From positions 1 to 25,248 of IMG/VR virus record IMGVR_UViG_3300017613_000426: a stretch of 25,248 nucleotides of DNA. One strand, 5' to 3'. Shown in pieces: positions 1-7,032 of the stretch. Each line of letters starts with the position of its first letter. Positions within the stretch are counted from its first letter, which is position 1. The position numbers and the translations under genes were made by a program. Below the pieces are notes generated by a model. That model searched no databases, was not told the origin of the DNA, and was given only the letters and a program-made list of their open reading frames with translations. This DNA is from a virus.

Positions 1-81
1 AATCCTCGCGGCAACCCGTGGGAATTTGAGAGCGCATATCAGGCCATTATCCGGCGACTGATGCGGAGTAGTTACCCATGA
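1..81 (+). CDS. C-terminal end of a head-tail connector-region protein (partial)
   Basis: The window opens inside a coding frame that ends at the TGA at 79-81. Only the last 26 residues are visible, reading NPRGNPWEFESAYQAIIRR and then LMRSSYP. The stop overlaps the next start in an ATGA arrangement, which is the style used throughout this cluster. By position, just before a head-tail adaptor, it could be a head-completion protein of the gp6/gp15 connector type, but this fragment is too short to show that. The family assignment is inference from gene order only. Confidence 0.55.
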   Translation, partial: NPRGNPWEFESAYQAIIRRLMRSSYP

Positions 82-428
82 CGACTCGCGCACCGGCACG
101 GATAACACTGGGCGACTTTCGGGATGTGATCAACATTTACAAAGACGCCAGCGACCCGACAGATGAGCAGCAATCGTTTACTGGTCTGCCGTTTTTGGCT
201 GACGTACCGGCGAAGATTGACCACGTTGGAGGACATGAGAAAGAGCAAACGACGTTTGTGAAGTACGAGGTGACTTGTCATTACTTCGACGATATTACAG
301 AGTCAATGCAAATCAGCGTGACAGAGGGACCGTTTGCGGATGACACGCTGAACATAGGCGAAGTTCAAACGGTGCGAGTTCACGGGCGGCCCAGGTATTT
401 AATCCTCCACTGTATCAAGGTGAGCTAG
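78..428 (+). CDS. Head-tail adaptor (head-closure protein, phage_H_T_join type)
   Basis: This 116-residue protein probably forms the ring that closes the filled capsid and receives the tail. The sequence has the layout of the PF05521-like family: an N-terminal strand ending RITLGDFRDVINIYK, a reference to the compared partner in DPTDEQQSF, a central beta segment (FLADVPAKIDHVGGHEKEQ) and a C-terminal GRPRYLILHCIKVS, which resembles the family's closing strand about known variables. Length is typical (100-120 residues). The start overlaps the upstream stop, and its own stop (TAG at 426-428) overlaps the GTG start of the next gene, so the genes are translationally coupled. The family call is from motif memory and gene order, not from a search. 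Confidence 0.75.
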   Translation: MTTRAPARITLGDFRDVINIYKDASDPTDEQQSFTGLPFLADVPAKIDHVGGHEKEQTTFVKYEVTCHYFDDITESMQISVTEGPFADDTLNIGEVQTVRVHGRPRYLILHCIKVS

Positions 429-895
429 TGGGAACCACGGTCACGCTAAAAGGTGCCGATGAGGCACAACGAAAACTTGAGCGATTGCCGATCGAGTTGC
501 GTGGCAAGACGCTAATGTCGGGGTTGCGTTCCGCTGGTCGTGCGGTGGTCAAAGAGGCAAAGTCGATTGTCCCTATCAGCGATGACGAGGACGGAAAGCA
601 CCTCCGAGACGCACTGGTGGTCAAGGTTTTCGAGGGGCGGGTTGGTCCTATTGCTATTGTCGGTGGTACGTGGGCGCATGGCCGGCATGCGTGGCTCGTC
701 GAGGGCCAGTCCGACAAGACGCCTGGCGGGTTTTCAATTCGGCATACGAGCAACTGGTCCGGCAAACCGATTAAAACGGGAGCCAAGGTAAAGAAGCAAC
801 CGTTCCTCGGGCCTGCTGCACAATACACATTGAACGCACAGGCGACCGCAATAACCACGGCGATAGATCGCGCAATTAAGCGAGTGATGGGATAG
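428..895 (+). CDS. HK97 gp10-like tail component / neck protein
   Basis: The 155-residue product starts with GTG at 428, sharing the last base of the previous stop (TAGTG). The N-terminus VTLKGADEAQRKLERLP followed by a long helix and LRSAGRAVVKEAKSIVP is the recognisable pattern of the HK97 gp10 family (PF04883), small proteins that act between head-closure ring and tail terminator during tail joining. The later HAWLVEGQSDKTPGG and KKQPFLGPAAQYT segments also fit: members usually have a 'P-F-L-R-PA' stretch near the C-terminus. Position between the adaptor and the tail terminator agrees. A long reverse-strand open frame across the same bases has no supporting start context and is not considered a gene. 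Confidence 0.75.
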   Translation: MGTTVTLKGADEAQRKLERLPIELRGKTLMSGLRSAGRAVVKEAKSIVPISDDEDGKHLRDALVVKVFEGRVGPIAIVGGTWAHGRHAWLVEGQSDKTPGGFSIRHTSNWSGKPIKTGAKVKKQPFLGPAAQYTLNAQATAITTAIDRAIKRVMG

Positions 896-1330
896 ATGGA
901 TTTCAACGCGGATTTCAAAACCCGACTGAAAGCGGTGTCGGACATAACCGACATCGTTGGTGCTGGTACTCTCGCGAGAATCTATCCCGACGTGCCTAAG
1001 CACAAGATGTCATTGCCGGCGATCGTGTACGGCGAGACGGGCGGCGGTGATAGTTACGAGCACCTCGGAGGTGCGTTGGGGGTGGCTGAAACTGTGATGC
1101 TAGTTGACTCGTATGCGGCGACCCGTGCCGCGGCTAACAGCTTGGCGGAAACGATACGCGTGAACCTGCAAGGCCCCGTCAATACGACCTGGGGTGATAG
1201 TTATGTGAGCAGCGTAACGGTGAGTCAGCACCGCGAAACAGACGTAAAATGGACGGCGGATAAGCAATCCATTCTGTGGTGGATTACGCGACGAATATAC
1301 AGAGTCTTTCACGAGGAATCTATCGCCTAA
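896..1330 (+). CDS. Tail terminator / tail completion protein (DUF3168-like)
   Basis: This 144-residue protein starts directly after the gp10-like gene. FKTRLKAVSDITDIVGAG, then RIYPDVPKHKMSLPAIVYG, is the N-terminal signature of the DUF3168 tail-completion family: a first helix, then 'I-Y-P...-P-A-I-V'. The middle VMLVDSYAATRAAANSLA is the strand-helix part in which family members pack into a hexameric ring at the head-proximal end of the tail tube. It probably stops tube polymerisation and docks to the head-closure ring. The order adaptor, gp10-like, DUF3168, tube is the usual siphovirus order and supports the call. Confidence 0.75.
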   Translation: MDFNADFKTRLKAVSDITDIVGAGTLARIYPDVPKHKMSLPAIVYGETGGGDSYEHLGGALGVAETVMLVDSYAATRAAANSLAETIRVNLQGPVNTTWGDSYVSSVTVSQHRETDVKWTADKQSILWWITRRIYRVFHEESIA

Positions 1331-1345
1331 AACGGAGCGAATCAA

Positions 1346-1759
1346 ATGGCGGATCTAACTGTAACGGCCGCAAATGTGTTGCTTGTCAGCGGAACGGCTC
1401 GCAACGGAACTGCTGGCGAAACGATAACGGCGGGACAATCGATCTATCTCAAATCAGCGGATTCAGAATTGTATCGCGCTGATTGCGACAACACGGCCGC
1501 AACATCTTCCGCTGTCGGGATCGCGTTGAACGGTGCCAGCAACGGGCAACCGTTGTCCTACGCTGGCAACGGTTGCGTTGTGAACATGGGTGCTACGGTC
1601 ACTATTGGCGGCCGGTATTTCGTCAGCGGAACTGAGGGAGGCGTTGCGCCATCGACCGACTTGGCTACAGACGACTATGTGGTGCAACTGGGCATCGGAA
1701 TCACTGCCGCAAATCTCAAGGTACAGATCATTAACAGCGGTGTGCAAGTGCCCGCATAA
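1346..1759 (+). CDS. Capsid decoration / head-fibre-like protein (DUF2190-like)
   Basis: The 137-residue product begins MADLTVTAANVLLVSGTARN and is rich in Gly, Ala, Thr and Ser with short beta strands. Segments such as GIALNGASNGQPLSYAGNG and MGATVTIGGRYFVSG resemble the DUF2190 group of small decoration or capsid-cement proteins, in which residues like 'G-A-L-x-x-A-A-A-G-q' form a jelly-roll or beta-tulip. A ribosome binding site is weak (GGAGCGAATCAA before the ATG). Its place between the tail terminator and the tail tube is unusual for a capsid protein, so a tail-tube accessory role is also possible. Function is inferred from composition and a remembered motif. Confidence 0.55.
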   Translation: MADLTVTAANVLLVSGTARNGTAGETITAGQSIYLKSADSELYRADCDNTAATSSAVGIALNGASNGQPLSYAGNGCVVNMGATVTIGGRYFVSGTEGGVAPSTDLATDDYVVQLGIGITAANLKVQIINSGVQVPA

Positions 1760-1770
1760 GGAGTATCGAT

Positions 1771-2199
1771 ATGGCTGACAACGGCGACACAGGCGCAGGC
1801 GTAACGATTGCATTTTCCGGCGGTACAAATTCGGGGTTCTCAGGGAATTTCACCGAGATAAGTGGCACCACGGAATCCCGCGCATCGATTCCAGACCATC
1901 ACCTGGAATCGACAGCGATGACGAAGATGCCGGGTGATCTTCCGGATTACGGATCGTTTACGGGCAATTTCTATTGGGACCAAAGTTTTTCGACGTTCCC
2001 AACCACCAATACCACACCCGACACGGTCACGGTGACATTTCCGCTCAAGTCTGGCGAGTCGAGCAACGGCACGCTGGCCGGAACCGCAAACGTGGTTAGC
2101 GTTGAGGGTCCGTCGTCTAGTGTCGGCACCATCATGGCCGGAACGATGACAATCGAATGGGACGCGAAAACAGGACCGACGTACACGGCGGGATCATGA
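1771..2199 (+). CDS. Major tail tube protein
   Basis: This 142-residue protein is beta-rich and has the features of small siphovirus tube proteins: GAGVTIAFSGGTNSGFSGN at the N-terminus, then EISGTTESRASIPDHHLES (tube proteins commonly have a 'dvTs..s...r..i.G' strand), a polar interior, and a C-terminal MAGTMTIEWDAKTGPTYTA that resembles the last two strands. Position, directly before chaperones and the tape measure, agrees with the tail tube role. The ATG is preceded by AAGGAGTATCGAT, a clear ribosome binding site, consistent with high expression. The stop overlaps the next ATG (ATGA at 2196-2199). Confidence 0.75.
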   Translation: MADNGDTGAGVTIAFSGGTNSGFSGNFTEISGTTESRASIPDHHLESTAMTKMPGDLPDYGSFTGNFYWDQSFSTFPTTNTTPDTVTVTFPLKSGESSNGTLAGTANVVSVEGPSSSVGTIMAGTMTIEWDAKTGPTYTAGS

Positions 2200-2498
2200 A
2201 TATCACGTTTCGCAATCATCCGGCGCAGGCTCGCCATCCACATACCAAGCAGCCGTTATTCACCGAAACTGGCGAGCCTGTGCCGTTGTTTCCTGATCAG
2301 AGAGGCATCTACCTGGACGGCTATTTGATCGGGTACTGCTCGGCGGTTCCAGATCAGCCAGTGTGCTTGATAGTGCATCTGCCGGTTGAGCAGTTAGACA
2401 TAATCGGGGCCAAGGTTTCGGAAACGTTTGGACAACCGGACAGCGTCAACATGCCCCCGCTGATGCCAGAGAATCCATTGGAGGAAGACGATGAGTGA
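2196..2498 (+). CDS. Unknown tail-module protein, 100 residues
   Basis: The start is the ATG at 2196 overlapping the tail tube stop. The product begins MNITFRNHPAQARHPHTKQP, contains two aromatic-rich strands (DQRGIYLDGYLIGYCSAVP and VCLIVHLPVEQLDIIG), and has an acidic C-terminus PLEEDDE. No known family is recognised. It lies exactly where siphoviruses often have a small accessory gene between tube protein and chaperones. Its last eight bases overlap the next gene, so it is likely to be translated from the same message and in step with it. Confidence 0.6.
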   Translation: MNITFRNHPAQARHPHTKQPLFTETGEPVPLFPDQRGIYLDGYLIGYCSAVPDQPVCLIVHLPVEQLDIIGAKVSETFGQPDSVNMPPLMPENPLEEDDE

Positions 2499-2898
2499 GG
2501 GTAATGGCAACGGCTTTGCAGGCCGTGGCGATCTGTTCAAGCCGTACGTGCGAGAATTTGAGGCTAAGGAGATCGCACACGTTGGGTGTTGTCGTTTCCG
2601 CTCGTGGACCGAGGGCGATCGTCGGAAATGGGAACAGCGAGCGGTAAACAAAAAGGGCGAGACAATCCCCGCTCGACAAGCAGAGCAACGGCTGGCCATG
2701 ATTGCCTATTCGATGTGCGACGGCGACGGCAACCTTGTCCTGTCAGAAGACGACATACGTAGCGGTGTGATGCTCGACATACCAAGCAAGGCAATTGCAC
2801 AGATGGCCGAATGCGTGATGACTCTTACGGGGCTGTTCGAGGACGACGTTGAAGATGGGGACGCAGTAAAAAACTCCGAAGCGACCCACACCGATTGA
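2491..2898 (+). CDS. Tail assembly chaperone, upstream frame (lambda G-like)
   Basis: The 135-residue protein is mostly helical and acidic at its end (LFEDDVEDGDAVKNSEA). It holds RQAEQRLAMIAYSMCDGDG followed by EDDIRSGVMLDIPSKA, the general form of phage tail assembly chaperones that coat the tape measure before tube assembly: a short alpha/beta start, a two-helix middle and 'D-x-D-G-x-x-L' before a helix that packs with a partner. Its last codons contain the perfect slippery heptamer A-AAA-AAC (2868-2874), which would create a longer G-T type fusion. The tape measure follows immediately after the downstream frame, as expected for this pair. Confidence 0.75.
   Translation: MSEGNGNGFAGRGDLFKPYVREFEAKEIAHVGCCRFRSWTEGDRRKWEQRAVNKKGETIPARQAEQRLAMIAYSMCDGDGNLVLSEDDIRSGVMLDIPSKAIAQMAECVMTLTGLFEDDVEDGDAVKNSEATHTD
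2868..2874 (+). promoter_or_regulatory. Programmed -1 ribosomal frameshift site A_AAA_AAC
   Basis: In the frame of the chaperone gene the codons read GTA AAA AAC, so the heptamer A-AAA-AAC sits in the exact X-XXY-YYZ phase for -1 slippage. After slippage the next codons (CTC CGA AGC GAC CCA CAC CGA TTG) are open and join the downstream frame up to the stop at 3105-3107. The fused product would be about 205 residues: 128 from the first frame and 77 from the second. Such a site in the overlapping chaperone pair before a tape measure gene is a conserved feature of long-tailed phages. Confidence 0.85.
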
Positions 2899-3107
2899 TC
2901 GCTGTGCGGTTGGCGAAAGCGTACGGGTTTAGGACAGCCGACGAGTTTCTTTCGTGCGTATCACCTCGGGAGTTTTCGGAGTTGGTGGCGGCTCAAATTC
3001 ACGAGGACTTGTTGTTGCGGCCGGATTTGGAACAGGCGTCAGAGGAACCGGATACGACGTTAAGCGTCGAGGCGATGGAAGCGAAAGCTAAAGCACGATA
3101 CGGATAA
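2895..3107 (+). CDS. Tail assembly chaperone, downstream frame (T-like extension)
   Basis: This frame would give about 70 residues if it began at the TTG at 2895, but its N-terminal context lacks a convincing ribosome binding site. It is more likely to be made mainly as the C-terminal part of a frameshifted fusion entering at 2874. The sequence VRLAKAYGFRTADEFLSCVS with SPREFSELVAAQIHEDLLL resembles the 'T' segment of such chaperones, which contacts the tail tube subunits. Its stop (TAA at 3105-3107) overlaps the ATG of the tape measure gene (TAATG). Lambda GT and related proteins are the model for this arrangement. Confidence 0.75.
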   Translation: MIAVRLAKAYGFRTADEFLSCVSPREFSELVAAQIHEDLLLRPDLEQASEEPDTTLSVEAMEAKAKARYG

Positions 3108-4606
3108 TGGCGACTAGCATCTCATCCCTGACGTACAAAATCATCGCTGATACCACCGATTTCACTAAGGGTATCGGTGCGACTAAACGAGAGATCGGAG
3201 CGGCGAAGAAAGTAATTGAGCAGACGGCGGCACCGATTGACAAGATGAATCAATCAATAGCAGGCATGGATAGGTTGCTTGGGCAGGGGTTGCTTACCAC
3301 TAAGCAACACGCCGCTGGTGTAAAAAAGATAAAAGAGGAAACACTTGGCGCTAACAAAGCCACTTCAGACTTCGGTGAGATGATAAAAGGCTATCTTGGT
3401 GCGCAGGGTGTCATGATGCTCTTCAGCAAGGCGACTCAGACCGTTGGGGATGCTTTCCGGTATGTGAATGAGGAAACAAATAAGGCCATTGAATCGACTA
3501 AAGCAATGCAACCGGCAACGCAAAGGTTGAGACAGGTTGCACGCGCGGGCGATGGCCTCACGAAGGCCCAAGACCTTGACAAGATGCTACGGACTCGCGA
3601 TCAGATGGCAATGCAGTTTGGAATAAGTCGCGATGATGCGTCAAATATCATGTTTTCTGCGCGGTCTGAAGGTTTTGAAGGTGCAATGCCAGCGGTGGCA
3701 AAATTCGCCAGAACCTTCGGATCTGCCGAGACTGCAATAACTGCCGCCGGGCAGTTTCCGGGGTTGTTTCCTGGTGCGGATATAACTCCTCGGCAGTCAT
3801 TGAATATGTCGTTAGTAGCGTCGGGCCGATCTCGCGCAACATTTGAAAAACTCGTACAGGCAATGCCGATTGCGGCTTCTGGATTATCACAGGCTGGATC
3901 TACACCAGCGGAAACTCTGGCGTTGGGAAGTGTATTAGCGTCATCGTTTGCTACGCCCAAAATGGCTGGCGAACGGTTGAAAACGTTCGGTTCTAAAGTG
4001 TCGCAAGACGAAAAATTGTCAGGTTTGGGGGGAGCAGTCGCGGCGGCAGAGGCTCTTCAGGGAATGCCTAAAAAGGAGAGAGATGAGTTCCTTAAAGAGA
4101 GCATAGAATTGCGTGATGCTTACAAACGAATTACGCAGAATTTGCCAGAAATAAAAAGAAGACGTGCATTGGTGACAAGGGAACAAAGTCTAACCGGAAC
4201 TCCTGAAGCTGCGATGTCTCAACTGTACATGGCAGCATCCGATCCGACGACAAAGGCAGGTCGTGAGTTCCTTTCAATAAACGATCTGAATCGAGCGGCG
4301 GTTAGAAGAGAGATCGCCAACGAAGATCAGTTTTTCCTTGGAGGTGCAGCCAGAAAAACCGCATTAGATAACGCAATGGCGAGCTTTAAGGAAAGTGACG
4401 CGAGCGGGTTCGTTCAATACGTGGCGGAAACTGCCGGATGGGCGGCACAGGGAGTGCAAGTGCCAGCACAACAGGTGAAGCAGGCTACTGTGGTTAGTGG
4501 ATCTATAGCGGATCAAAATATGTTCTACCTCAAGCAAATGACTGAATATCTTGAATCGATAGCAGGTAAGGAAGAGCCTCCAGTCATTGAACAGGACATC
4601 CAATAA
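3107..4606 (+). CDS. Tail tape measure protein
   Basis: The 499-residue protein is largely helical. It opens with a short beta start (ISSLTYKIIADTTDFTKGI) that is typical of tape measures, where a 'l-x-i-x-a-D-x-s-x-f' stretch precedes a coiled coil. Helical segments follow, such as TKREIGAAKKVIEQTAAPI and LDKMLRTRDQMAMQFGI, and a weakly hydrophobic part around residues 220-300. No muralytic or zinc peptidase domain is visible. At about 0.15 nm per residue (known scaling for long-tailed phages) a tail of roughly 75 nm is expected. It follows the chaperone pair and overlaps the next gene by one base (TAATG), in line with the usual tail operon. Confidence 0.8.
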   Translation: MATSISSLTYKIIADTTDFTKGIGATKREIGAAKKVIEQTAAPIDKMNQSIAGMDRLLGQGLLTTKQHAAGVKKIKEETLGANKATSDFGEMIKGYLGAQGVMMLFSKATQTVGDAFRYVNEETNKAIESTKAMQPATQRLRQVARAGDGLTKAQDLDKMLRTRDQMAMQFGISRDDASNIMFSARSEGFEGAMPAVAKFARTFGSAETAITAAGQFPGLFPGADITPRQSLNMSLVASGRSRATFEKLVQAMPIAASGLSQAGSTPAETLALGSVLASSFATPKMAGERLKTFGSKVSQDEKLSGLGGAVAAAEALQGMPKKERDEFLKESIELRDAYKRITQNLPEIKRRRALVTREQSLTGTPEAAMSQLYMAASDPTTKAGREFLSINDLNRAAVRREIANEDQFFLGGAARKTALDNAMASFKESDASGFVQYVAETAGWAAQGVQVPAQQVKQATVVSGSIADQNMFYLKQMTEYLESIAGKEEPPVIEQDIQ

Positions 4607-5535
4607 TGGCCGTCACTGACGTAGAGGCGCTATCGGCATCAGCATCGTTCCCAGCAGGGGGCGGGCGTCAGTATTCCGTTGAGTATCAAGTCAAAACAGA
4701 CTCACGCAATGATGGGCCGCGCACTGTCGCGAATGACTCGCGATTACCAAGCAACACATCGACTTATGAATTTGGTGACGAGTCGGATGACGGGGCTGTG
4801 CGTATCGGGATGCCGACAGTCAAGCCGAAATCGGTTGATGGATCGCTAAAGGTTTGGGGTGTGTCGGTTCAGTTTGCAACGGTTTCAAGTAGCATCAGTG
4901 GAGTAAAGCTGCCGCAGGTGGACATCGAGCAGGAAACTTACCCGTGGGACATCCCCGCTAAGATCAGCGGCGATTTCATCCCAGAGGAGATTGATTATTG
5001 GCGTGACACTCAATTGCAGGTGGTAGAAAACAGCGCAGGCAATCTGCTAGAGCCATTCTTGAAGCGCGAGATATACCACCCGACGTTGGTTATTGAACGT
5101 GCCTATTCTAGTGCGCAGTTTTCACTTCAGGTTTTGCTCGACTTTGTAAACTCACGGAACGAAAAACCGTTCTGGGGAATGTTACCAGGTGTGTGGCTGT
5201 TACGTCGCGCGCCGTGGCAGGAATTGTATTTTACGCCATCGGTTAACTATTATTCTGTGGCGTATGAATTCCAGGCCGACGAGACTTCCAAGTGGACGGT
5301 GTCGCCCGTTGACCAGGGATACCGCGACCAGAATGGCGCGTTTCCAACAGACGACACAGATACCATCGTTTTACATGGCAAGATGGAATACCTCGACGGT
5401 GCCGGTGAGTTTCTAGATCCTACCGCGTTCGCAACCGATCCGCCCGTGTATCTCGATGGGTCCAGTGGTCGCCCGGGTCCGTTTTATCCGTACAAAGACA
5501 GAGACTACGCTTTGTTGGGCGTTCCGACAGCATAA
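4606..5535 (+). CDS. Distal tail structural protein, unknown family
   Basis: The 309-residue product follows the tape measure, where siphoviruses place the distal tail or baseplate hub protein. It is predicted to be beta-rich, with aromatic and proline-containing strands such as EQETYPWDIPAKISGDFIP and GMLPGVWLLRRAPWQELYF. The middle (LQVLLDFVNSRNEKPFWGM) holds a helix plus a 'V-N-x-x-x-F-W-G' turn, which resembles a recurrent element of unclassified tail proteins. The C-terminus is rich in Pro, Gly and Asp. No catalytic motif is visible. A distal tail or hub role is inference from gene order. Confidence 0.6.
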   Translation: MAVTDVEALSASASFPAGGGRQYSVEYQVKTDSRNDGPRTVANDSRLPSNTSTYEFGDESDDGAVRIGMPTVKPKSVDGSLKVWGVSVQFATVSSSISGVKLPQVDIEQETYPWDIPAKISGDFIPEEIDYWRDTQLQVVENSAGNLLEPFLKREIYHPTLVIERAYSSAQFSLQVLLDFVNSRNEKPFWGMLPGVWLLRRAPWQELYFTPSVNYYSVAYEFQADETSKWTVSPVDQGYRDQNGAFPTDDTDTIVLHGKMEYLDGAGEFLDPTAFATDPPVYLDGSSGRPGPFYPYKDRDYALLGVPTA

Positions 5536-5547
5536 GAGGACGATGAG

Positions 5548-6657
5548 ATGACAACGCTTTTACTTCCGCTTGACGTGTTGATCCAGGGTGACTTGACCGT
5601 AGCCGGCAGCTTGCCAACCGTGCAGCGTACCGACATTGAGCAAACGTCAAACGCTCATTACATGATCCCGTTTGAGTCGTGGCGCAAATGGAATGACGTA
5701 GCGTCCCCGCTCGACACGAACGCAAACGTAGCTGGTGTCGGGATCACTGGCGCTGCTGAATCGTTCGCGACCAGTATCGAACATCATGGATCAATCGTGA
5801 AAACCACGATCCTGATTGACTTGACCGGGCTCAACAGTGGCGGAACGGCTGATGATATTATCGGTGATGACGGGACCGGAAAGGCGTACCTTGGACAAAT
5901 CACCGCAGCAGTCAATGGTACGATTCTTGGCGGAAAACTGACATGCTTGGAAACGCCCGCGACGGGTGACGATGACATAGATATACACTCTGCAACGGAG
6001 GACACGGGCGTTGAGGATACCGCAATCGCCGATCTGACAGAAACCAAGCTATGCAACTCGGGTGACCTGACTGTCGGTAGTGAGGTGATGGTGACGGCAC
6101 CGGCTGCTAATCAGTATCTTTACCTGACTGGTGGAACTGGCGGCGATGCAACCTACACGGCCGGGCGGTTGATGCTCGAATTCTGGGGTACGTCGGCGCG
6201 TGACGATCTTGGCATAGCGGGCAACACGTTTGCGACTGGCGTGCCGACGATTGAAACTCGCGACGTTAAAGGCGAGGGCGCGGTTACGTTGTACGGTCGG
6301 GCTCAACGCCAACTGCCACCAGAATACGAATCAGCGCAGACAGTGACGTTACGAGCGAATGCTGGGATGGTCACCACGGTGGCCGACAACAGCGCTACTA
6401 TTGATTTTTCTGTTTATGAGTCAGACAAGGCCGCAGCGGCTGGCGGCAGTCCTACGGATCTATGCGAAACGGATGCAATCAATATCAACGGCGACACGAC
6501 GCTCAGCAATTGCGATTTCACCATCACAGCAACGAGTCTGACTGCTGGTGACTGGCTAGATATACGCATGGCGCTTGCAGTCAATGACGCGGCAACTGCA
6601 ACCGTCGTAAAGGCGAGAGTCGGTTACGTCGCGATCTTGGCCGATATTCGTGGGTGA
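5548..6657 (+). CDS. Virion surface / tail appendage protein, beta-rich
   Basis: The 369-residue protein has Gly, Ala, Thr and Asp-rich strands, few lysines and several acidic repeats such as ATGDDDIDIHSATEDTGVE, as in exposed tail appendage proteins of aquatic phages. Its N-terminus (LPLDVLIQGDLTVAGSLPT) resembles the short 'l-x-v-d-G-x-l-t-v-x-G' beta-solenoid turn of tail fibres. The start at 5548 has GAGGACGATGAG in front. No enzyme motif is visible. It lies between the putative distal tail protein and two cysteine-rich proteins, which suggests part of the adsorption apparatus. The specific partner is unknown. Confidence 0.5.
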   Translation: MTTLLLPLDVLIQGDLTVAGSLPTVQRTDIEQTSNAHYMIPFESWRKWNDVASPLDTNANVAGVGITGAAESFATSIEHHGSIVKTTILIDLTGLNSGGTADDIIGDDGTGKAYLGQITAAVNGTILGGKLTCLETPATGDDDIDIHSATEDTGVEDTAIADLTETKLCNSGDLTVGSEVMVTAPAANQYLYLTGGTGGDATYTAGRLMLEFWGTSARDDLGIAGNTFATGVPTIETRDVKGEGAVTLYGRAQRQLPPEYESAQTVTLRANAGMVTTVADNSATIDFSVYESDKAAAAGGSPTDLCETDAININGDTTLSNCDFTITATSLTAGDWLDIRMALAVNDAATATVVKARVGYVAILADIRG

Positions 6658-6660
6658 TAC

Positions 6661-7032
6661 ATGCTCCGCCAGTTCTCAGAACACTCCGCAAGCCGAATTG
6701 CTAGGGCTGTTCGCTGGGCAGAAAAGCACTATGGGGATAGGCTACTCGGCCAGCGACAACAGCCCACGGCAGTCTATCGTTTTCTCATCGGCAAAACTGA
6801 TGGCAGTGGGATTACCGCTCGCTCGGGTAGTACGGTGGGGACGGGGACAGTCACCCTGTACTACATTGACCCCGACACGGATGCATTAACCGTCAAGCAA
6901 GACCGCAACGGCGACGACGTAACCGTTACCGTCAAAAACATGTCAACGACGGCGGTAGCCGCGAGTGCTTACGTCCAGATCGGGCAAGAGCATATGAAGG
7001 GGACATATCTTGCGGTCTGGGAGGATTGCTAA
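6661..7032 (+). CDS. Small tail-module structural protein
   Basis: The 123-residue product begins MLRQFSEHSASRIARAVRW, a basic amphipathic helix. It continues with GKTDGSGITARSGSTVGTG, then strands with the short linking motif TLYYIDPDTDALTVKQD and a C-terminal QIGQEHMKGTYLAVWEDC. The pattern of a short helix followed by a repeated Gly/Thr-rich domain recurs in tail modules of phages of Planctomycetota, from memory and without a search. The stop overlaps the next ATG (TAATG at 7030-7034), so the two are translated together. Confidence 0.5.
   Translation: MLRQFSEHSASRIARAVRWAEKHYGDRLLGQRQQPTAVYRFLIGKTDGSGITARSGSTVGTGTVTLYYIDPDTDALTVKQDRNGDDVTVTVKNMSTTAVAASAYVQIGQEHMKGTYLAVWEDC

Noticed and set aside
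415-954. Long reverse-strand frame opposite the gp10-like gene
   Set aside because: No ribosome binding site, a composition like a shadow of the plus-strand gene, and no gap in the plus-strand cluster.
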